From Inonotus obliquus (taxonomy: Eukaryota; Basidiomycota; Agaricomycetes; Hymenochaetales; Hymenochaetaceae), in the NCBI GenBank assembly GCA_032164295.1, contig JAJHTX010000011.1, forward strand, positions 620,001 to 684,000: a stretch of DNA of 64,000 bases, read 5' to 3'. Numbering within the stretch: position 1 is the stretch's first letter; every line of letters starts with the position of its first letter. Positions 1 to 12,398 of the stretch are shown piece by piece. Both the position numbers and the translations under genes were made by a program. The notes under the pieces were generated by a model, which was not told where the DNA came from, made no database searches, and saw only the letters and a program-made list of their open reading frames with translations.

Positions 1-872
1 CGCGTAATTAGTCTAAGCAAGGCAACATTGAAAGGCACCTGTCTCTCGGAAGATACTCACGTAGAGTCGGACAAGGTCGGGAACTACAATACGTGTTGAT
101 AAAGTGGTCATAGTAACCTCTTCCATGCCCAAGTCGAGAGAAGGACATATCAAACGCCACGCCTAACGGTGAATAAACATCAGCCACCGTCGAAAGCGGA
201 TAACCTCAGAACTATAGAGACTGTTACCTGGAACAAGGATCAAATCGAGGGGTTCTACATCTTCGTCGAGAACTGCGGTTCAACTTGAGTCTAGGCTACC
301 AAGGATGCGTTTTTCCGCAGGTACCATACCGTTTGCTCTTCTTTTCCCTTCGAAGTCATGATCCGGTTCCTTGATACCCCAAACACCACTCGGCAGGGAG
401 TCTAGGTCCTCCAAGCTGTATACTCGCAGGAAGTCCATCCTCCTTTCCTTTCGAGAAACAATCTTCGGCACATAGAGCGATTTACCTGAAAGTCCAAGAT
501 AGTGGGTAACGTATGAATCATCCTCATACCGTGCGACCTCACCTAAGCGAAGCGCTTCACGAGCAATCCCAGTCGTATCAATCTCTCCTTGCATACTAAG
601 ATAACAAGAAACATTCTTGCTTTTCCGAAAAGCTTCTGATGAAACGACATGTCTGAACACAGCTTCCGCTAACAAAAAAACGTCACTTGATTAGCTAACA
701 TATCTTAATGAGCGGAAGTTCAAAATTGTTACTTACATTGATATCGCACCGCGGAAGCGGGGAGGGAACGGAGTGTCTGTATGAGGGTCTGCCTCAACGT
801 CTTCTTGGAGTGATCCGCCAGATTTGCATGAGCAACCACGCGACCCACGGAATTGTGTATTGAGCGCGTCAT
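1..872 (-). CDS. FAU1: 5-formyltetrahydrofolate cyclo-ligase (MTHFS family), 3' end off the window
   Basis: The enzyme converts 5-formyltetrahydrofolate to 5,10-methenyltetrahydrofolate using ATP, returning stored folate to one-carbon metabolism. Exons read as 737-872, 228-668 and 61-162, with phases that agree. The start is the ATG at 870-872 (MTRSIHNSVGRVV). Early basic residues (SKKTLRQ) match the ATP-binding start of the family. Then come CYLSMQGEIDT, LYVPKI, MDFLRVYS and SGVWGIKEP, and in exon 3 GVAFDMSFSRLGHGRGYYD, the family's C-terminal signature. A donor site at 55-60 opens another intron, so the last residues lie beyond base 1. The exon order and motif spacing make the assignment firm; only the C-terminus is unseen. 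Confidence 0.9.
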
Positions 873-2868
873 TATAATGACTTGCTTATTTAGCCTATGT
901 AAGTGTCCTATACCCTTGTACCTCGAGTTGCACTTACGTTAACCCCAGAAACAGTTCCTCCTGAAAAAAAACAAGCGTTGGAAGTGATTGAAAGGGGGAA
1001 GGTGAATTGAATTGAATTGAATGACTCGATGACAAGAATTTTAATTATGAATCGTTGCACGTGAGTGAAGAATTGAACTTATGTCATCATATGCACGACT
1101 TCCGTTCCGTTGTTCCGGTTCCGGGGGATTGAGATTTCCCTTCCCTTCCCTTTGTTTTGAATCTAGGACCAAACCACAGGTTCTTCGCAATGTGCCTATT
1201 GCCAGCCAGTTAGCTTCTGTGTTTACTCATCCACTCATCAAAGAAAATTTCTTGGGTGGGAAGTTCAATTACCAATACAGTACAATTGCATGTGTAATAG
1301 TATTGTTCTGTGCGAGTTGGTGGCCCGTAGCCAGAGTCCAGGTTCAGTCCTTTCCCTATCGTGAGATTCCTATTCGTTGTGAGCTTATATTTGTATTCGC
1401 TCGGCAAAGTACGCTTGTAACTTCCAATCATATGAATCTTTGCCAGTGCACTGGCATTTGATCTCGGAGTCAAATACGGAACATAAAATCAACACTAGTA
1501 CAGTACTGTCGCATTTAGCATCATTGTATGACTCGTAGTCACCCACCGCCGATAGGAGGAGAAAAGTACTTCCATACATACTTCTCTTTGAACAAGCGCC
1601 CGTATGGAATCTTTCTACCAAATTGCTTTGGGAGAGATTAGCCATAGTACTAGTTGCCGAGCAATCATATTGGTAGTACTCGCCTGATCTCTTTTTCTTT
1701 TATTCCCCTGCTTCTCCTTTCCTCTCTTCCTCTCTTCCTTGTATCTTCTATCTTCTATCTTCTATCTTCGCTCCGCCGGATTCCGATTCGAGGGCAACAA
1801 CTAATGATGTTGGCGGCAAAAGAGAATTCCTCAAGTACATCACAAACTCGGAAAGTCCGGTATCTTCTCAGTTCACTCAATCCATTCAATCCACTCAATT
1901 CATTCCCTCCCTTCTTCTAAATCTAAGTCGGAGCGAAGTTGGGGCTTAGCCGCTAGCCGCTAAGAACAAGTTTCAGGGATGGGTTAGAATCATCAAATCT
2001 ATAACTCATGACTGATGACTCGGACACTCGACACTCGACACTTGACTGAAAGGGAGACCGTAATGGAGGAGAGAATAGAATTAGAAATAGAGAGTACCGG
2101 GTGTATTATAGTCCGAGTGTCCGTGATAAAGTCTCACAGTTTCCGTTTCCGAGCCACAGAAGCGCACCATCCTCCTGGTCACTTGCATGCAGCAACCAGC
2201 ATGCATGAATGCAGAGGTGGCTCCACAGGAGTCAGGAGGGACCAGATAGATTTACAACATCCCGCTCTGTTCTTTCTTTGTTTCTTTCTCCGTCACGTCA
2301 CGGCGTCACGGCGTCACGGTGCCCTTCATGCCTTTGCCCTTTGCATCTTTCTATACTTTTCCCTGGTATTATGGAGAGCGGATTGGGATCGGTAAAGACT
2401 CCGGGACGTACGTACGTAACGTAACCTCACCACCTGCTAGACCAGGAGATTGGCCAATACCGTGACCGACTCGGGATTCCGTACTTGAGAAACAGTGTAC
2501 TTATTTGAAAATTAACTTGCTTGGTATCATCATCTCTAATTATCTCCAATCACTGTATTGGCCAGCTGATTATAACTGCGAACTTACGGTATTCCCATTA
2601 TGATTTATCAGAACAGAAGAAGATTGGTGATATCAAAATCGATTTGTCCGAGTCGTTGACGCAGACACAGAACCGCCGACCGGCGGATAAATCTGAATAG
2701 ACTTTCAACTCTACCTACCCCACCACCCTAACTCACCCTTGGTGCGATAGAGTGCACTAGAAGTTACCTATTGATACTTCCAAGACAAGAGTCAAATGAA
2801 ATAAGAATAAGAACTTATGAACAACTTATAGATAATTATCAAGATGTTCTCTATTACTTCCTTCATTA
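873..2868. other. Intergenic, no gene recognised
   Basis: No reading frame here shows a family motif or a convincing exon chain. The stretch holds short simple repeats, such as GAATT units near 1005-1022 and TATCTTC units near 1742-1770, and a pyrimidine-rich run at 1690-1765. It probably contains the upstream region of the cyclo-ligase gene. Confidence 0.5.
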
Positions 2869-2870
2869 TA

Positions 2871-3645
2871 CAGTAGAAATTCTCATAGTGCATAAGTTCG
2901 GTTCCCGAATTTTGCCCATACATTATGACCATTATGCAAGTTGACCTGCGTGGGAAATTTATGTCAAATATATTCAGTGGGTTTTTGGGTACTTTGTTCC
3001 TTCATTTCGGACGCGCAAAACAATGTATTTGTGATATCTAAGAGACTATGAGTGGCATGGAATCATCAAGGAGCATCTGTAGTGTACATTTGTTTTGATT
3101 GATGTGAGTATAAGAAGTGGGAGCAAGGCAAGAGAACGACGTACCAATTTGATAGACCCATCAACTTTGCTTGCTTTGTGAGATTGCTTCGCTTTGTGTG
3201 TAGATGAGCAGATGATTTTGGAATTCGGTCAGAACTAGCGGTTTGGGGTTTGGGCTTCGGACCATGTTTCTTGCCCTTCGACTCAGACAGGCAAATTTTT
3301 CGGGTTTGAATTGGAGCCATAATTGTCTGAACTGCCACATAGCTCCTAATAAAATATTTTTTTGGTGTTCCCTCCTGTTTTATGTTTGACAAAACATTGA
3401 CCGTACAGTTGGATTGCTCGATAAAATAACATGAGGACTTGTTTTGTGTAAAAATAGTTGCGCAGAAAAGGGAAATCACCTGGCAAACTCACACTCATAA
3501 TGCATAAGTTGCCCAAAACCCTTATGCATTATACAATTTCGCAAACTTTGCATATTTCCCCGCTCCCCGAGTCCGTTCCCGGAAAATGCCTATGCATTAT
3601 GACCTTTATGCAATATAACAATATACACTATGGGAATTTCCACTG
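2871..3645. mobile_element. Tc1/mariner-like non-autonomous element (MITE-like) with TA duplication
   Basis: The left end CAGTAGAAATTCTCATAGTG (2871-2890) and the reverse complement of the right end CAGTGGAAATTCCCATAGTG (3626-3645) agree at 18 of 20 bases. Each end is bordered by TA (2869-2870 and 3646-3647), the usual target duplication of Tc1/mariner elements. Further inside, both arms repeat related words such as GCATAA, CATTATGAC and TTATGCA. A reading frame on the minus strand (3066 to about 3332) has lysine-rich sequence but no transposase motif I can recognise. At 775 bp it is too short for a full transposase. The TIR and TA are seen directly; the superfamily is inferred from them. Confidence 0.65.
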
Positions 3646-3647
3646 TA

Positions 3648-4100
3648 ACTGTCAACGTCAATTCAAAAAATCCAATAGACTTTTACCAATTGAGAATAAA
3701 GATTCGGAAGCTCTTTCTTTCTTCTGGTAAATTGATTCTTAGCGCTTAGCATCAAGTCCAGGCCCCTATGAGGCGCGTGGGTACTACTGAGCACACTCAA
3801 TTCAACAAGTACCTTCAAGTATCAATTCACTTGTGTGGTTTCAGGGTGGCCGCGTATCGGGTGTTTCGTATCGTACTCCCGGGCGGCGGTGACGAAGACT
3901 AAAGCCGGGACCAATACGTAAACATTGCCAACTCTTGCAGTACAGAGGCAATAAGAAAACAAAGCAATTGCTTAAATAAGTAAAAACGGATGCGATGGCG
4001 ATGGTGGCGATGGGGTTAGAACGTGAAATCGATTTGTGAGTCTAAGAGATAACATAACCTCTTTCAGTCGAAATTGCCAGATTGTTAGTAGAATGCAACA
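3648..4100. other. Intergenic between element and primase 3' end
   Basis: Nothing coding is seen. It includes a GATGGCGATGGTGGCGATG run near 3993-4012. Confidence 0.5.
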
Positions 4101-5533
4101 CTACGGACCTTGTTCTCGTTTAACCCGTCGTACTTCATCCATAAGCCCACGTACATGGGCCTCAAGCATATCCACGTATGGCTTGAGTGAAGTGCGTTCC
4201 CAGTCTACGTGAATAAACATCAGAACAAGCTCTGGGTGCCCGGAAGTAATAAATTCTGACCAGAATGATGCGGCTGCTGAGTATTATCGGCGGCTATGTT
4301 CGATTCCAGATCATTAAGCTCTCGGAGGAGTTGACCGACAGTCGGAACTGTCTCTGGGTCAAACTTGTCGACTTGACGAGGGTCGACGGGTACACAAACT
4401 CGGCCCGTTGCAGGATGAATGCAGAACGGAGCCTTTAGCAGATGGTTCCGATGCTTTGAGACCTCCATGTCAAGACGTGGATACGTGTATTGTAATACAA
4501 TGTCTTCCATTGCACGGTAAAGAGGCTTAAAAGAAACGAAAGATAAGAGAAATACGCAAGAGTGAAGAGATTAATTATATGGCATACGTGAGTTTTTTCG
4601 TCAACACCTTTGGTCGCTTGAGAAAGCTCGCGCTTGACATCTTCCCACTTCTCTTCAGAATCTTTGAAGTCATCCCTCCATCGCTTCCGTAATCGTGCCT
4701 CGACTTCCTTGTTACCGAGAAGTTCGAGGAGCGTTTCCGTCTGCTCCGCGGTGAAGAAGCAATCTTGATCTACGAGGATGAGCCGAGTAAACTCGCCTCG
4801 GGCGATCTGCAGGGCGGGTCTACAACAAGCAAAGGTCCAGTCAACATGCCTTTGAGAAGAAGAAAAACAAGCATGAAACTGACTGAATGGATGGGTGTAG
4901 CTGTCGATTGGGCTGTCCTCTGACATTAACCTTCTTCACCATGTCCTGTCCGCCTTTGATCACTTCCAGCCATCCCATAATAGCTCTGCGTTGTTCGTCC
5001 GTCAGTGACAAGGCTTCTTGATCCGAGACCCAACAATGAATGCCACGTCGTCCAGAATATACCCAGAGGAGGTGACAAAACCCAAAATGTTCCCTCAAGG
5101 CGTAATCAAGAATCTTGACCGCCACGGCAATAAACCCCCAACATCGTTTGCAAATACCCTTTCCCGAGCAACACGTACGAATTTCGTCATAATCAGTCAT
5201 ATCGATATCGAACACGAGTTCTCGCTGCTGCGGCTGTAAGACACCTGGCCGCAAGGTCTTCTTATCCCGTGGACGCGCATTGTATACCGCACCAATTTCA
5301 AAGCGACTCGGGTTCAGACGAATAACTTGCTTTTTGAGTTCTTCCGCAGTGGCGAAGGAGTTATAGCGGATATAGACGTCACCTTGGAGCGTGAAAGCGA
5401 ACTCGCGATGTGTGAAGAGTCGTGTCGGCGCGTGTTGATGGTTCAGCCATGTGAAGACCGATTTGAACGGATACAGTCGCTTGTAAAAAGCCATCATGAC
5501 TTCAGGAGCCGAAGCATCATCCTCTACTTGCAT
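4101..5533 (-). CDS. PRI1: DNA primase catalytic (small) subunit
   Basis: This is the RNA-primer-synthesising subunit of the DNA polymerase alpha-primase complex in the nucleus. Exons: 4884-5533, 4588-4819, 4261-4525, 4101-4204, giving 416 residues with consistent phases. The N-terminus (FYKRLYPFKSVFTWLNH) is typical of the family. The catalytic acidic pair is in LVFDIDMTDYDE, followed by the zinc-binding cysteines in CCSGKGICKRCW. YSGRRGIHCWVSD is the conserved nucleotide-binding block, and DWERTSLKPYVDMLEAH closes the protein. It is divergent to the PIG-P gene, with 291 bp between the start codons. Length and motifs match fungal Pri1; no defects are seen. Confidence 0.95.
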
Positions 5534-5824
5534 GACCGTTGCGATGAGAAGGTCAAACGAGAGTATAACTCGGATGTGATGGGTGCAGTTGAAGGGCGAT
5601 TAACGTGCAAATTACAACCGTCAACTGGCAGTACTGCGAACAAGACGCGGTCGGTCACAGTCACAGTCACGTGTAGAGTGTCACGTTGTGAATATGGCTG
5701 AGCCCACCCGACTTGCTTCTCTTCCTTCCATTCCCTCCATGGTGCCTATTTGAATTCGACCATTGTGTCCGCTGAGTCCCTGAGTCCACGAAAATCCGGA
5801 TAAATCGCAACTTGGCAGCAAGCG
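5534..5824. promoter_or_regulatory. Shared divergent promoter region, PRI1 / PIG-P
   Basis: The two start codons face away from each other across 291 bp. The interval has repeated GTCACAGTCAC words around 5654-5670. No specific factor site is claimed; the promoter role is inferred from gene layout. Confidence 0.45.
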
Positions 5825-6616
5825 ATGAAGTCTTCTAATGAGCCTACGTCGCCTCGGTCGCCTTTGGCCCCTTATCCCCCGAACCCTGAGCAATTAAAGA
5901 GTCGTGCCTCTGAGTTCTATGGCTTCGTCGCATGGTCCTCAACCTACGCTCTATTTTTTCTCTATGTGCTCTGGGCCATCCTCCCGGATAAATGGATCCT
6001 CAAGCTTGGGATCGAGTGGTATCCAAACCGGTATGTATTTGCCCGGGCTCAGTTCATTTATGTCCAAGACAATCTCTAATCAATGTCATATGTACTTATC
6101 CGATATCATAGTGAATGGGCCGTCCTGCTTCCGGCGTACTCGGTTATCTTGATTCTTCTCACTTATTTCACATACTGGGCGCTGGCCTTCTACAACACGC
6201 CGTCGTTCAGTGCCCTCAGCACAATTACCGGTACGCATCTATACTTCTTCTCCGTTCTCCGCCATCATTCTCCCGCTGTTTCTGATCCATGATATTTCGT
6301 ACTTTGCGCGTCGTGCTCCCGCTCCATAATGACATGCCTCTACCCTTGAACGCCAGATACTCACGCTCATATACCCACACCGAAGTCGGTGCGAGATACA
6401 GACGTAAAGCCCGGTATAAATCCGTTTCTCACCGCTGCGACGCCGTGCGCGATCCCGCCGCCGTATGACATCCCTATCAGTTTTGTCAATCGCGTTCTTT
6501 ACTCCCGTCACCCGGCGCACAAGACACAGCATCGGACGCTTTCAACACAGGCTTCGAATGCAAATCCATCCGAGAAGCAAGCGTGCGAGACAACTGAATA
6601 CGGAGGAACTCAGTGA
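5825..6616 (+). CDS. GPI19: GPI N-acetylglucosaminyltransferase subunit P (PIG-P/Gpi19)
   Basis: This is a small ER-membrane subunit of the complex that adds GlcNAc to phosphatidylinositol, the first step of GPI-anchor synthesis. Exons 5825-6030, 6112-6230 and 6357-6616 give 194 residues. The PIG-P domain is clear. A first membrane helix follows EFYGFVAWSSTYALFFLYVL, then PDKWILKLGIEWYPNREWAV, then a second helix beginning LLPAYSVILILLTYF, and the usual FYNTP motif. The tail contains DVKPGINPF and PPYDIPISFVNRVLY, a conserved C-terminal block. The start is the first ATG in frame and precedes a proline-rich cytosolic stretch. Introns are 81 and 126 bp. Confidence 0.92.
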
Positions 6617-7199
6617 GTGGGCAACCCTGTATTGAACTGAGATATGTATGCCGACCGGAGAAAAACAAATAGAGATAGAGATATTGAACTCGAGCGAAGT
6701 GGATATTAGCCCAAAGAACTAGAGACCCGCTGATCTGGAAGAAAGGACCGGTCCCCCATCTGCAGGCAGGCACGTGTACGGAAAGCGTGGTTAGTCTTTG
6801 CGCTCGCACGCGTGGCTAATATTTACAACGGACGAATAAATCGAGAATGTATTTGCAAAGGCCTTCGCATCTTCTTTGAAGAGAAAAGAATGGCGGCCCG
6901 ATCATTGCCTTGCGAAAAGGACGTGGACGTTTTTAGACCTCATTACACGTACGGCATCATTCAGTATGCGCGAGTGACAGGCACACATTGGCTACTCTTT
7001 GTGCACGTATCTTTGCCATGGCCCGTTTCCACCCACCTTTCCGGAAGCATCGAGGGCCTTCATTTCACGTCGTAAACCTACAGCCTATGTCATTCTCCCC
7101 GATTGCAGCACAGGGTACCTAACGACATCCGACTATGACACGCAGTGCAGGCTTAAGATTACAACGGAGAAGAAGACGTAGAAAAGAATAAAGAAAAGG
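6617..7199. other. Intergenic, no gene recognised
   Basis: Reading frames here are short and lack known motifs. It may hold the PIG-P 3' untranslated region. Confidence 0.45.
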
Positions 7200-7523
7200 A
7201 AGAACAGTGAAAAATAAGAGGAGAACCCTCCTCGAAGCTCCGCTTTGCTCTCGGCTCGTCTCGTCTCGTTTCGTCTTGTTTATTTCTCTCTAGGCGAAGA
7301 GAGAAGAGAGGGTTTATGCGTATGTATGTCCATCCAACTCTGAACTCTGCAAAACTGTGAGAAGTTTGCGGAAAGCGGGTCCCTGGGTTCTACTTCTACT
7401 TCTCTTTCTCTATGGACGACGGAGCAAAGAGCAAAGTCCGCGGGATACGGGATACGGATACATATGGTTTAACTGTAACTCGGCGGCAAAAGATGTCGAT
7501 GTTCGATGTCACAGTTGGTTTGT

Positions 7524-7554
<31 letters not shown>

Positions 7555-9545
7555 GGATGTAGGTGTTACGTTACTAACATTCATTCAAAAGTAAAATTCA
7601 AGTTCGCGCGGTGGATACGATTTACGATTTACGATTACGATTACGATTACGACTAGGTAAGTTTGTTTCAAAATAAAATTGGAAGAGAAAAGGATTGATA
7701 TTATTGGGACTGACTGATGTGTCATTGATTTCTGGTAGGCTAGGACAGGACATCGTTACGGTCGTCCTGGCATGACAGTACTTACTCAGTGGTGTATACT
7801 AGTAGTACTGCTGTTCCACCGGCAGCTCAGGCCCCTTGTGTTGGATGTACTTGTATTGCATCCGGTCAAAACGGCACGGACACGGACACGGGCATTGGAC
7901 ACGTACACGGTTCAACTCTCGTCTCGTCTCATCTCGTCTCTTCGCCAATATTTTAACTCGTTCTCCCGCTGCTGGTTCCAATCTTCAGTGTTCTATCTTC
8001 AATCGTCCATCGTCAATCCGATACGATACGATACTCCAACCCGATACTTCGTTCCCCACCATAACCTCGATGACGCCTTTTGGCCTCTTTATTTCTTTAT
8101 CTTTATCCAGTGGGCTCGGACCCAGTTTGACTTTGACGTATCGTATCCTCTCAGAGTTACAGGATATTTTTTTTCGGATTCTTTCCCTCCTTTTCCTCTC
8201 CTTTCCTCCTTTCCTCTTTTTCCTTTCCTCCTTTTCCTCCTTTCCTTACCTCCCTTACCTCCTTTCCTCATCTCCTTTCCTTCCCTTCCTCCTTCCCCTC
8301 CTTCCGTTCCAACCTTCCGTTCCTCCTTCCCCTCCTTGCGTTCCAACCTTACCTTCCTACCTTCCTACCTTCCTACCTTCTCCCGAGGCTCCCGACTCTC
8401 TCAGCTTAACTCTCATATTTACAAATTTGGTACACCTTTACACACACGCTATGGGCCTATGGCCTATGGCTCACGGACACGGAGCATGCACACGGAGCAT
8501 GATATGGCGCATGATATGGAGCACGGAGCGTCCGCATCCTCGTCCTCATCCTCGTTTGTAATCTGTAATCTGATATATCTGTAATCTGATATCTGTATTC
8601 TATTTTATATACTTTGTATACTACTCCGTCTGCCCCACATAATACATTCCATTCATCTATTCATCTATCCATTCATCTATTTCTTCATTTCTTCAATCTT
8701 TCATATATACGAACGTCCATCTATTCGTCTATACATCCATCCATCCATCCATCCATCCATCCATCCATACACCCATACATCCATACGCCCAACCATCCTT
8801 CTCTCTTCTTCTTATACTCCCTTCTTATATTCCCTACCCATCCTTTCTTCCCTCCCTTCTCTACCTTCGCTCCCGGGTCCTTATCCCCGCCCTCCCTCGG
8901 TATCCGGTTGTTATTACGAAATAGACAAAAGTCCAAATAGACAAAAAGTTCAAAGTTCAAAGTTCTCAAACTTATCGAAAACATGATCGTAAATCGTAGA
9001 TCGTAGATCGTAAAATTGTATGATTGTAAGATCGTAAGTAAAGCAAAGGGTACATACAGTACTACACGAATATGCATCGAACAACGCAAATCAAAGCAAA
9101 AGAACAAAAAATAGAAACAAAAACAAAACTTGAAAGTGCACTGAGCACAAAAAACGCAAAACAAAATAAATATCTAAAAAATGCAAATTGCCAAATGCCA
9201 AATGCGCGACGAAAAAGCGAGAAAGCGAAAAGCGAAAGCAGATCTACAACGCAGACAGAAAAAAAAAACACTTCCAGGACAAAAGGTCCAATAACGTCCC
9301 GAATCAAACACACGCCACAAATCGCAAATCGCAACAAGTAGACTCAAAATACGAGTAGACAGGCAGAACCCCTCAAGCCACTGACGACCGACCAACCAAC
9401 TCTCCATCTAATCAATCTCCGCAAAGCCCTATGCTAAATGCCAGATGCTAACGATACAAAAGCCAAAAGACATGTGGCAGATAGATTCGTGTAATAGGCG
9501 GATAGGCGGATAGTCAGATAGGCGGATAGGTGGATAGGCGGATAT
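7200..9545. repeat. Microsatellite- and low-complexity-rich block
   Basis: A run of simple-sequence tracts fills this interval: an ATGTAT array (about 7525-7554), a long pyrimidine-only style block of CCTTTC/CCTTCC units (about 8185-8395), a CCAT array (8734-8768), A-rich purine stretches (9090-9270), and a degenerate 8-bp minisatellite with unit near AGGCGGAT (about 9494-9542). Apparent open frames are low-complexity by-products. No gene is supported. Confidence 0.7.
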
Positions 9546-10049
9546 GCAGACCCTGAGCACGAGGTTTTGATACCCTTGATACCCTTGATAGCCAGCCGGG
9601 CCAGGTTCAACTCGTGCTACGGCTCTACAAGGCATGGAGGCGTGGAAGCATGGAAGTCGAAGAATGAAAGTATGAAAGTATGAAGCGAAGTGAATAGGAG
9701 GTTGGAGTAATGGAGTACAAGAAACGTGAACGTGATTTTTTGATAGGACAGGGTAAGTCGAGGAGGAAGTATAGATATTGAGATTGAGAGGGGGGACGTC
9801 CAACAGGAGAATCGTTTTTGCGTCAATACGAATAATGATCGATTGAACTTGCTGAAAGGCAGATACGAATCATGGTCGAGGAAAGGAGGAATATGCCGAG
9901 TTAATAAGGCTCCCTCCCAGTCGTAGAATCAGTGAATTGCGGCAATCTCGAATATCTTGAATTGTCTAACTCCTCAAAGCCAGAACCAGCCCTGGGCCTG
10001 GCAGGGAGCGCCACTACGCGTTACGCACGCACGAGGAACTTAAAATCAG
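9546..10049. other. Intergenic / possible 3' end of the zinc-finger gene
   Basis: No motif-bearing frame is visible. The last exon of the minus-strand zinc-finger gene could extend into this interval. Confidence 0.4.
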
Positions 10050-12398
10050 TCACTTTCCCCTTTCATATAAATCTAGAGAAAAAGGCTCAACAAATAAAGA
10101 GCAACATACCTGATCGGGATGGTACGGGTACGTTCCTGCCTCCGCATACGAATTGCGCTCTTCAAAGCGCGCATTTAGGTCAGCGGCACCTTCGTCGTTT
10201 GAAGGGATTGCAGGTGGAAGCGGAGAGGGTGCAATACGAAGCCCGGGAACTCGTCTTGAGAATACCATCGAGGCCGAGTTGAAATCCGCTTGTCTGTTAC
10301 CGCCTGCAGCCATCGACATGTCCTGGGAATCGAGATCCGCCATGTCTGATGCCGGTGAAAGCGATCGTAAACGAGGGGCGTTTGTTCGGGTGCTAAGACT
10401 TGGAGGAACCCAACGCAACTTGGGCAGTCGCCCTCCTGTTCCGGTGCCCGTGCCATCACCAACGACACCTCCCGCCGACGGGTCCTGTACGTCAACGACC
10501 ACAGGCGTCTCAAATCCCACTTGGAAAGGTTCTTCCTGATTACGACCTTGTCCATTTTTGTTGAGTGCGTTTGGGGGCACAGTAATTCCATGAGTTCGGA
10601 GATGACGCCGTGCATTCGAGCGGACGGCGAACGTTTTAGGGCAGAGAGCCAACGGACATTTGAATGCTGCAGAGAGAGAATAGGTTAACAAATCAGGAAT
10701 TCGATTAAAATATAAATAAGATTTGACGAAGAACAAAAGGGAATCGAGTTACTATAAGAGTCTACTTACGACGTGCTCCCGAATGCGAGTTCATATGCGT
10801 CGCAAGGCCGCTGGGGCGGGGGAAGAGCTTTTGGCAAATGCGGCACTGATGCATTTTGACCTTCTTTGGTGGCTCGCCAGGCGTCGCCGACTCAATAAGC
10901 ACCTTCACCGTCTGGCCTTCAATCTCCTCAACGCCTTGAGTCCGCTTGCCCTTATCACGCTTGTCAGAGGGCCTGAGGAACTCAGGCGGTGTCATGGAGG
11001 TCGCCGCTTTACCCCTACCGCCGCTGCCGCCCACTCGAGTCGAAGAGGAGCCAGCTGGACCTGTTCCTGGACCGGTACTAGTATCCATAAAGCCGCCGCC
11101 ACCTGGTAGCCCGCCGATTTCCATTGGCCAGTTTGAAGGGTTCGTACCGTAAAGCATGACATTCGCACGCATGAAGTCAGATGGTGTTCCGGATACTCCC
11201 TGGGGGAATTGTAACTCGGGAATCGGAGAGCCGCTCGCTGGGATGCCAAGGTGGTGGGCGTGTCCACCCGACGCATCTTCATCATCCAAGCAATCATCAA
11301 AGTCCTCGTGATCAACCAAGTCGTCACTCTCAAGGTCATGCTCGAGCTCAGAATTCCCGCCGCCTGACGAGTACGGGAAAAAATTGCGCAAAGCTCCTGA
11401 ATGTGTTGTGTTTACTGCTCTTGGTGTCGGTACCTGTAAGAAAGGCGCACCGCCGATTTGTTGAGTCTGCGCCTGCGAAATCCATTGCTGTTGGTGCTGG
11501 TGCTGCTGGTGGGGCTGCGAAGGCATGGTACGATGGTGCTGTTCGGGCTGAAAGTGGGGGTAGGCACGTTCCTGCAGAGCAGAATATTTATTAGCAATAA
11601 TTTACTTTTTTTGTTGGGAATCAAATTGCCTACATTCAGAGACACGTTCTGATGGATCTGGCGTGGACCTCCTTGTGCCCGCTGATCGCCCGCCGCACCG
11701 GGACCGGGAGGGACAGGATGCCGAGCGCCGCCGGACACGTTTCCGTTGGAGAAGACTGGCGGGATTCGTGCATGGGCATTGCTGTCATCGGATGCGGAAG
11801 GCGGCTGGGCCTGCGCGTCCATGATCGGCGCGCGTGACATTGACAGGGCTTCTTGGGAGAATTCGTGTGCTTGCGCGTGCGAGTGTCCGGCATACGCCCA
11901 TCGCTGCTGCGTCACCTGCTGCGCCGTTTCGGGATAAAATTGAGTCGGCGCCCGGGCCTGGCCGTGCGGGTGCTCATGGGTGGTGGGGGCGCCTGTCCGC
12001 ATAGAGTCTGTGCTCCGCTGAGAGGACTCGGGATAGGCGGCAGTGGACTGATGCTGCTGAGGTGGCTGCTGCTGCTGCTGGTGGAGGGCCCCTGCCAGAG
12101 CATATGCACGTGTTGTGCTGTCAACGGGTGAATGGAAGCTCGAGTAAGAAGTTGCAGAGGCCGGTGAATACATCTGCACGTCAGATTGCGTTTCCATTGG
12201 GTACGGCGGCCATCCGCTCGTTGAAACGGGTGACAATGACGGAACGGCACTACCTTGGCCGGCTGCGGAAGGCTCGTGCGGATGCAATGCGATCGGGCTC
12301 CTCGCGTTTTGCTGTTGCTGGGAGATGTCGACGGCAGAATAAGAAGAGGAAGGGATGTTGGCGTCATCGAAGAGATGCTGGAAGTGGGCATTGCACAT
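10050..12398 (-). CDS. C2H2 zinc-finger transcription factor with Q/P-rich N-terminal half
   Basis: Probable nuclear DNA-binding regulator; targets unknown. Exons: 11634-12398, 10770-11571 and about 10110-10666, phases consistent. The start is the ATG at 12396-12398. The first half is rich in Gln, Pro, Ser and His, with short polyQ runs typical of activation regions. The second exon carries acidic and glycine-rich linkers. Two adjacent zinc fingers lie across the second intron. The first is CRICQKLFPRPSGLATHMNSH (C-x2-C-x12-H-x3-H). The second is CPLALC followed by PKTFAVRSNARRHLRTH (C-x4-C-x12-H-x3-H). Such pairs are common in basidiomycetes. The 3' end is uncertain: the frame reads on to a stop at 10050, but a donor-like GTATGT follows codon DQ at about 10109, so a further exon is possible. 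Confidence 0.82.

Noticed and set aside
8089..8584. Long open frames of 240-270 codons over the pyrimidine tract
   Set aside because: They arise from low-complexity CCTTTC repeats that contain no stop codons; the peptides are Ser/Pro/Phe/Leu repeats on one strand and Gly/Lys/Glu repeats on the other.
10046..10109. A last zinc-finger gene exon after a 37-bp intron
   Set aside because: The intron would be shorter than any other here, so the 3' end was left open instead.
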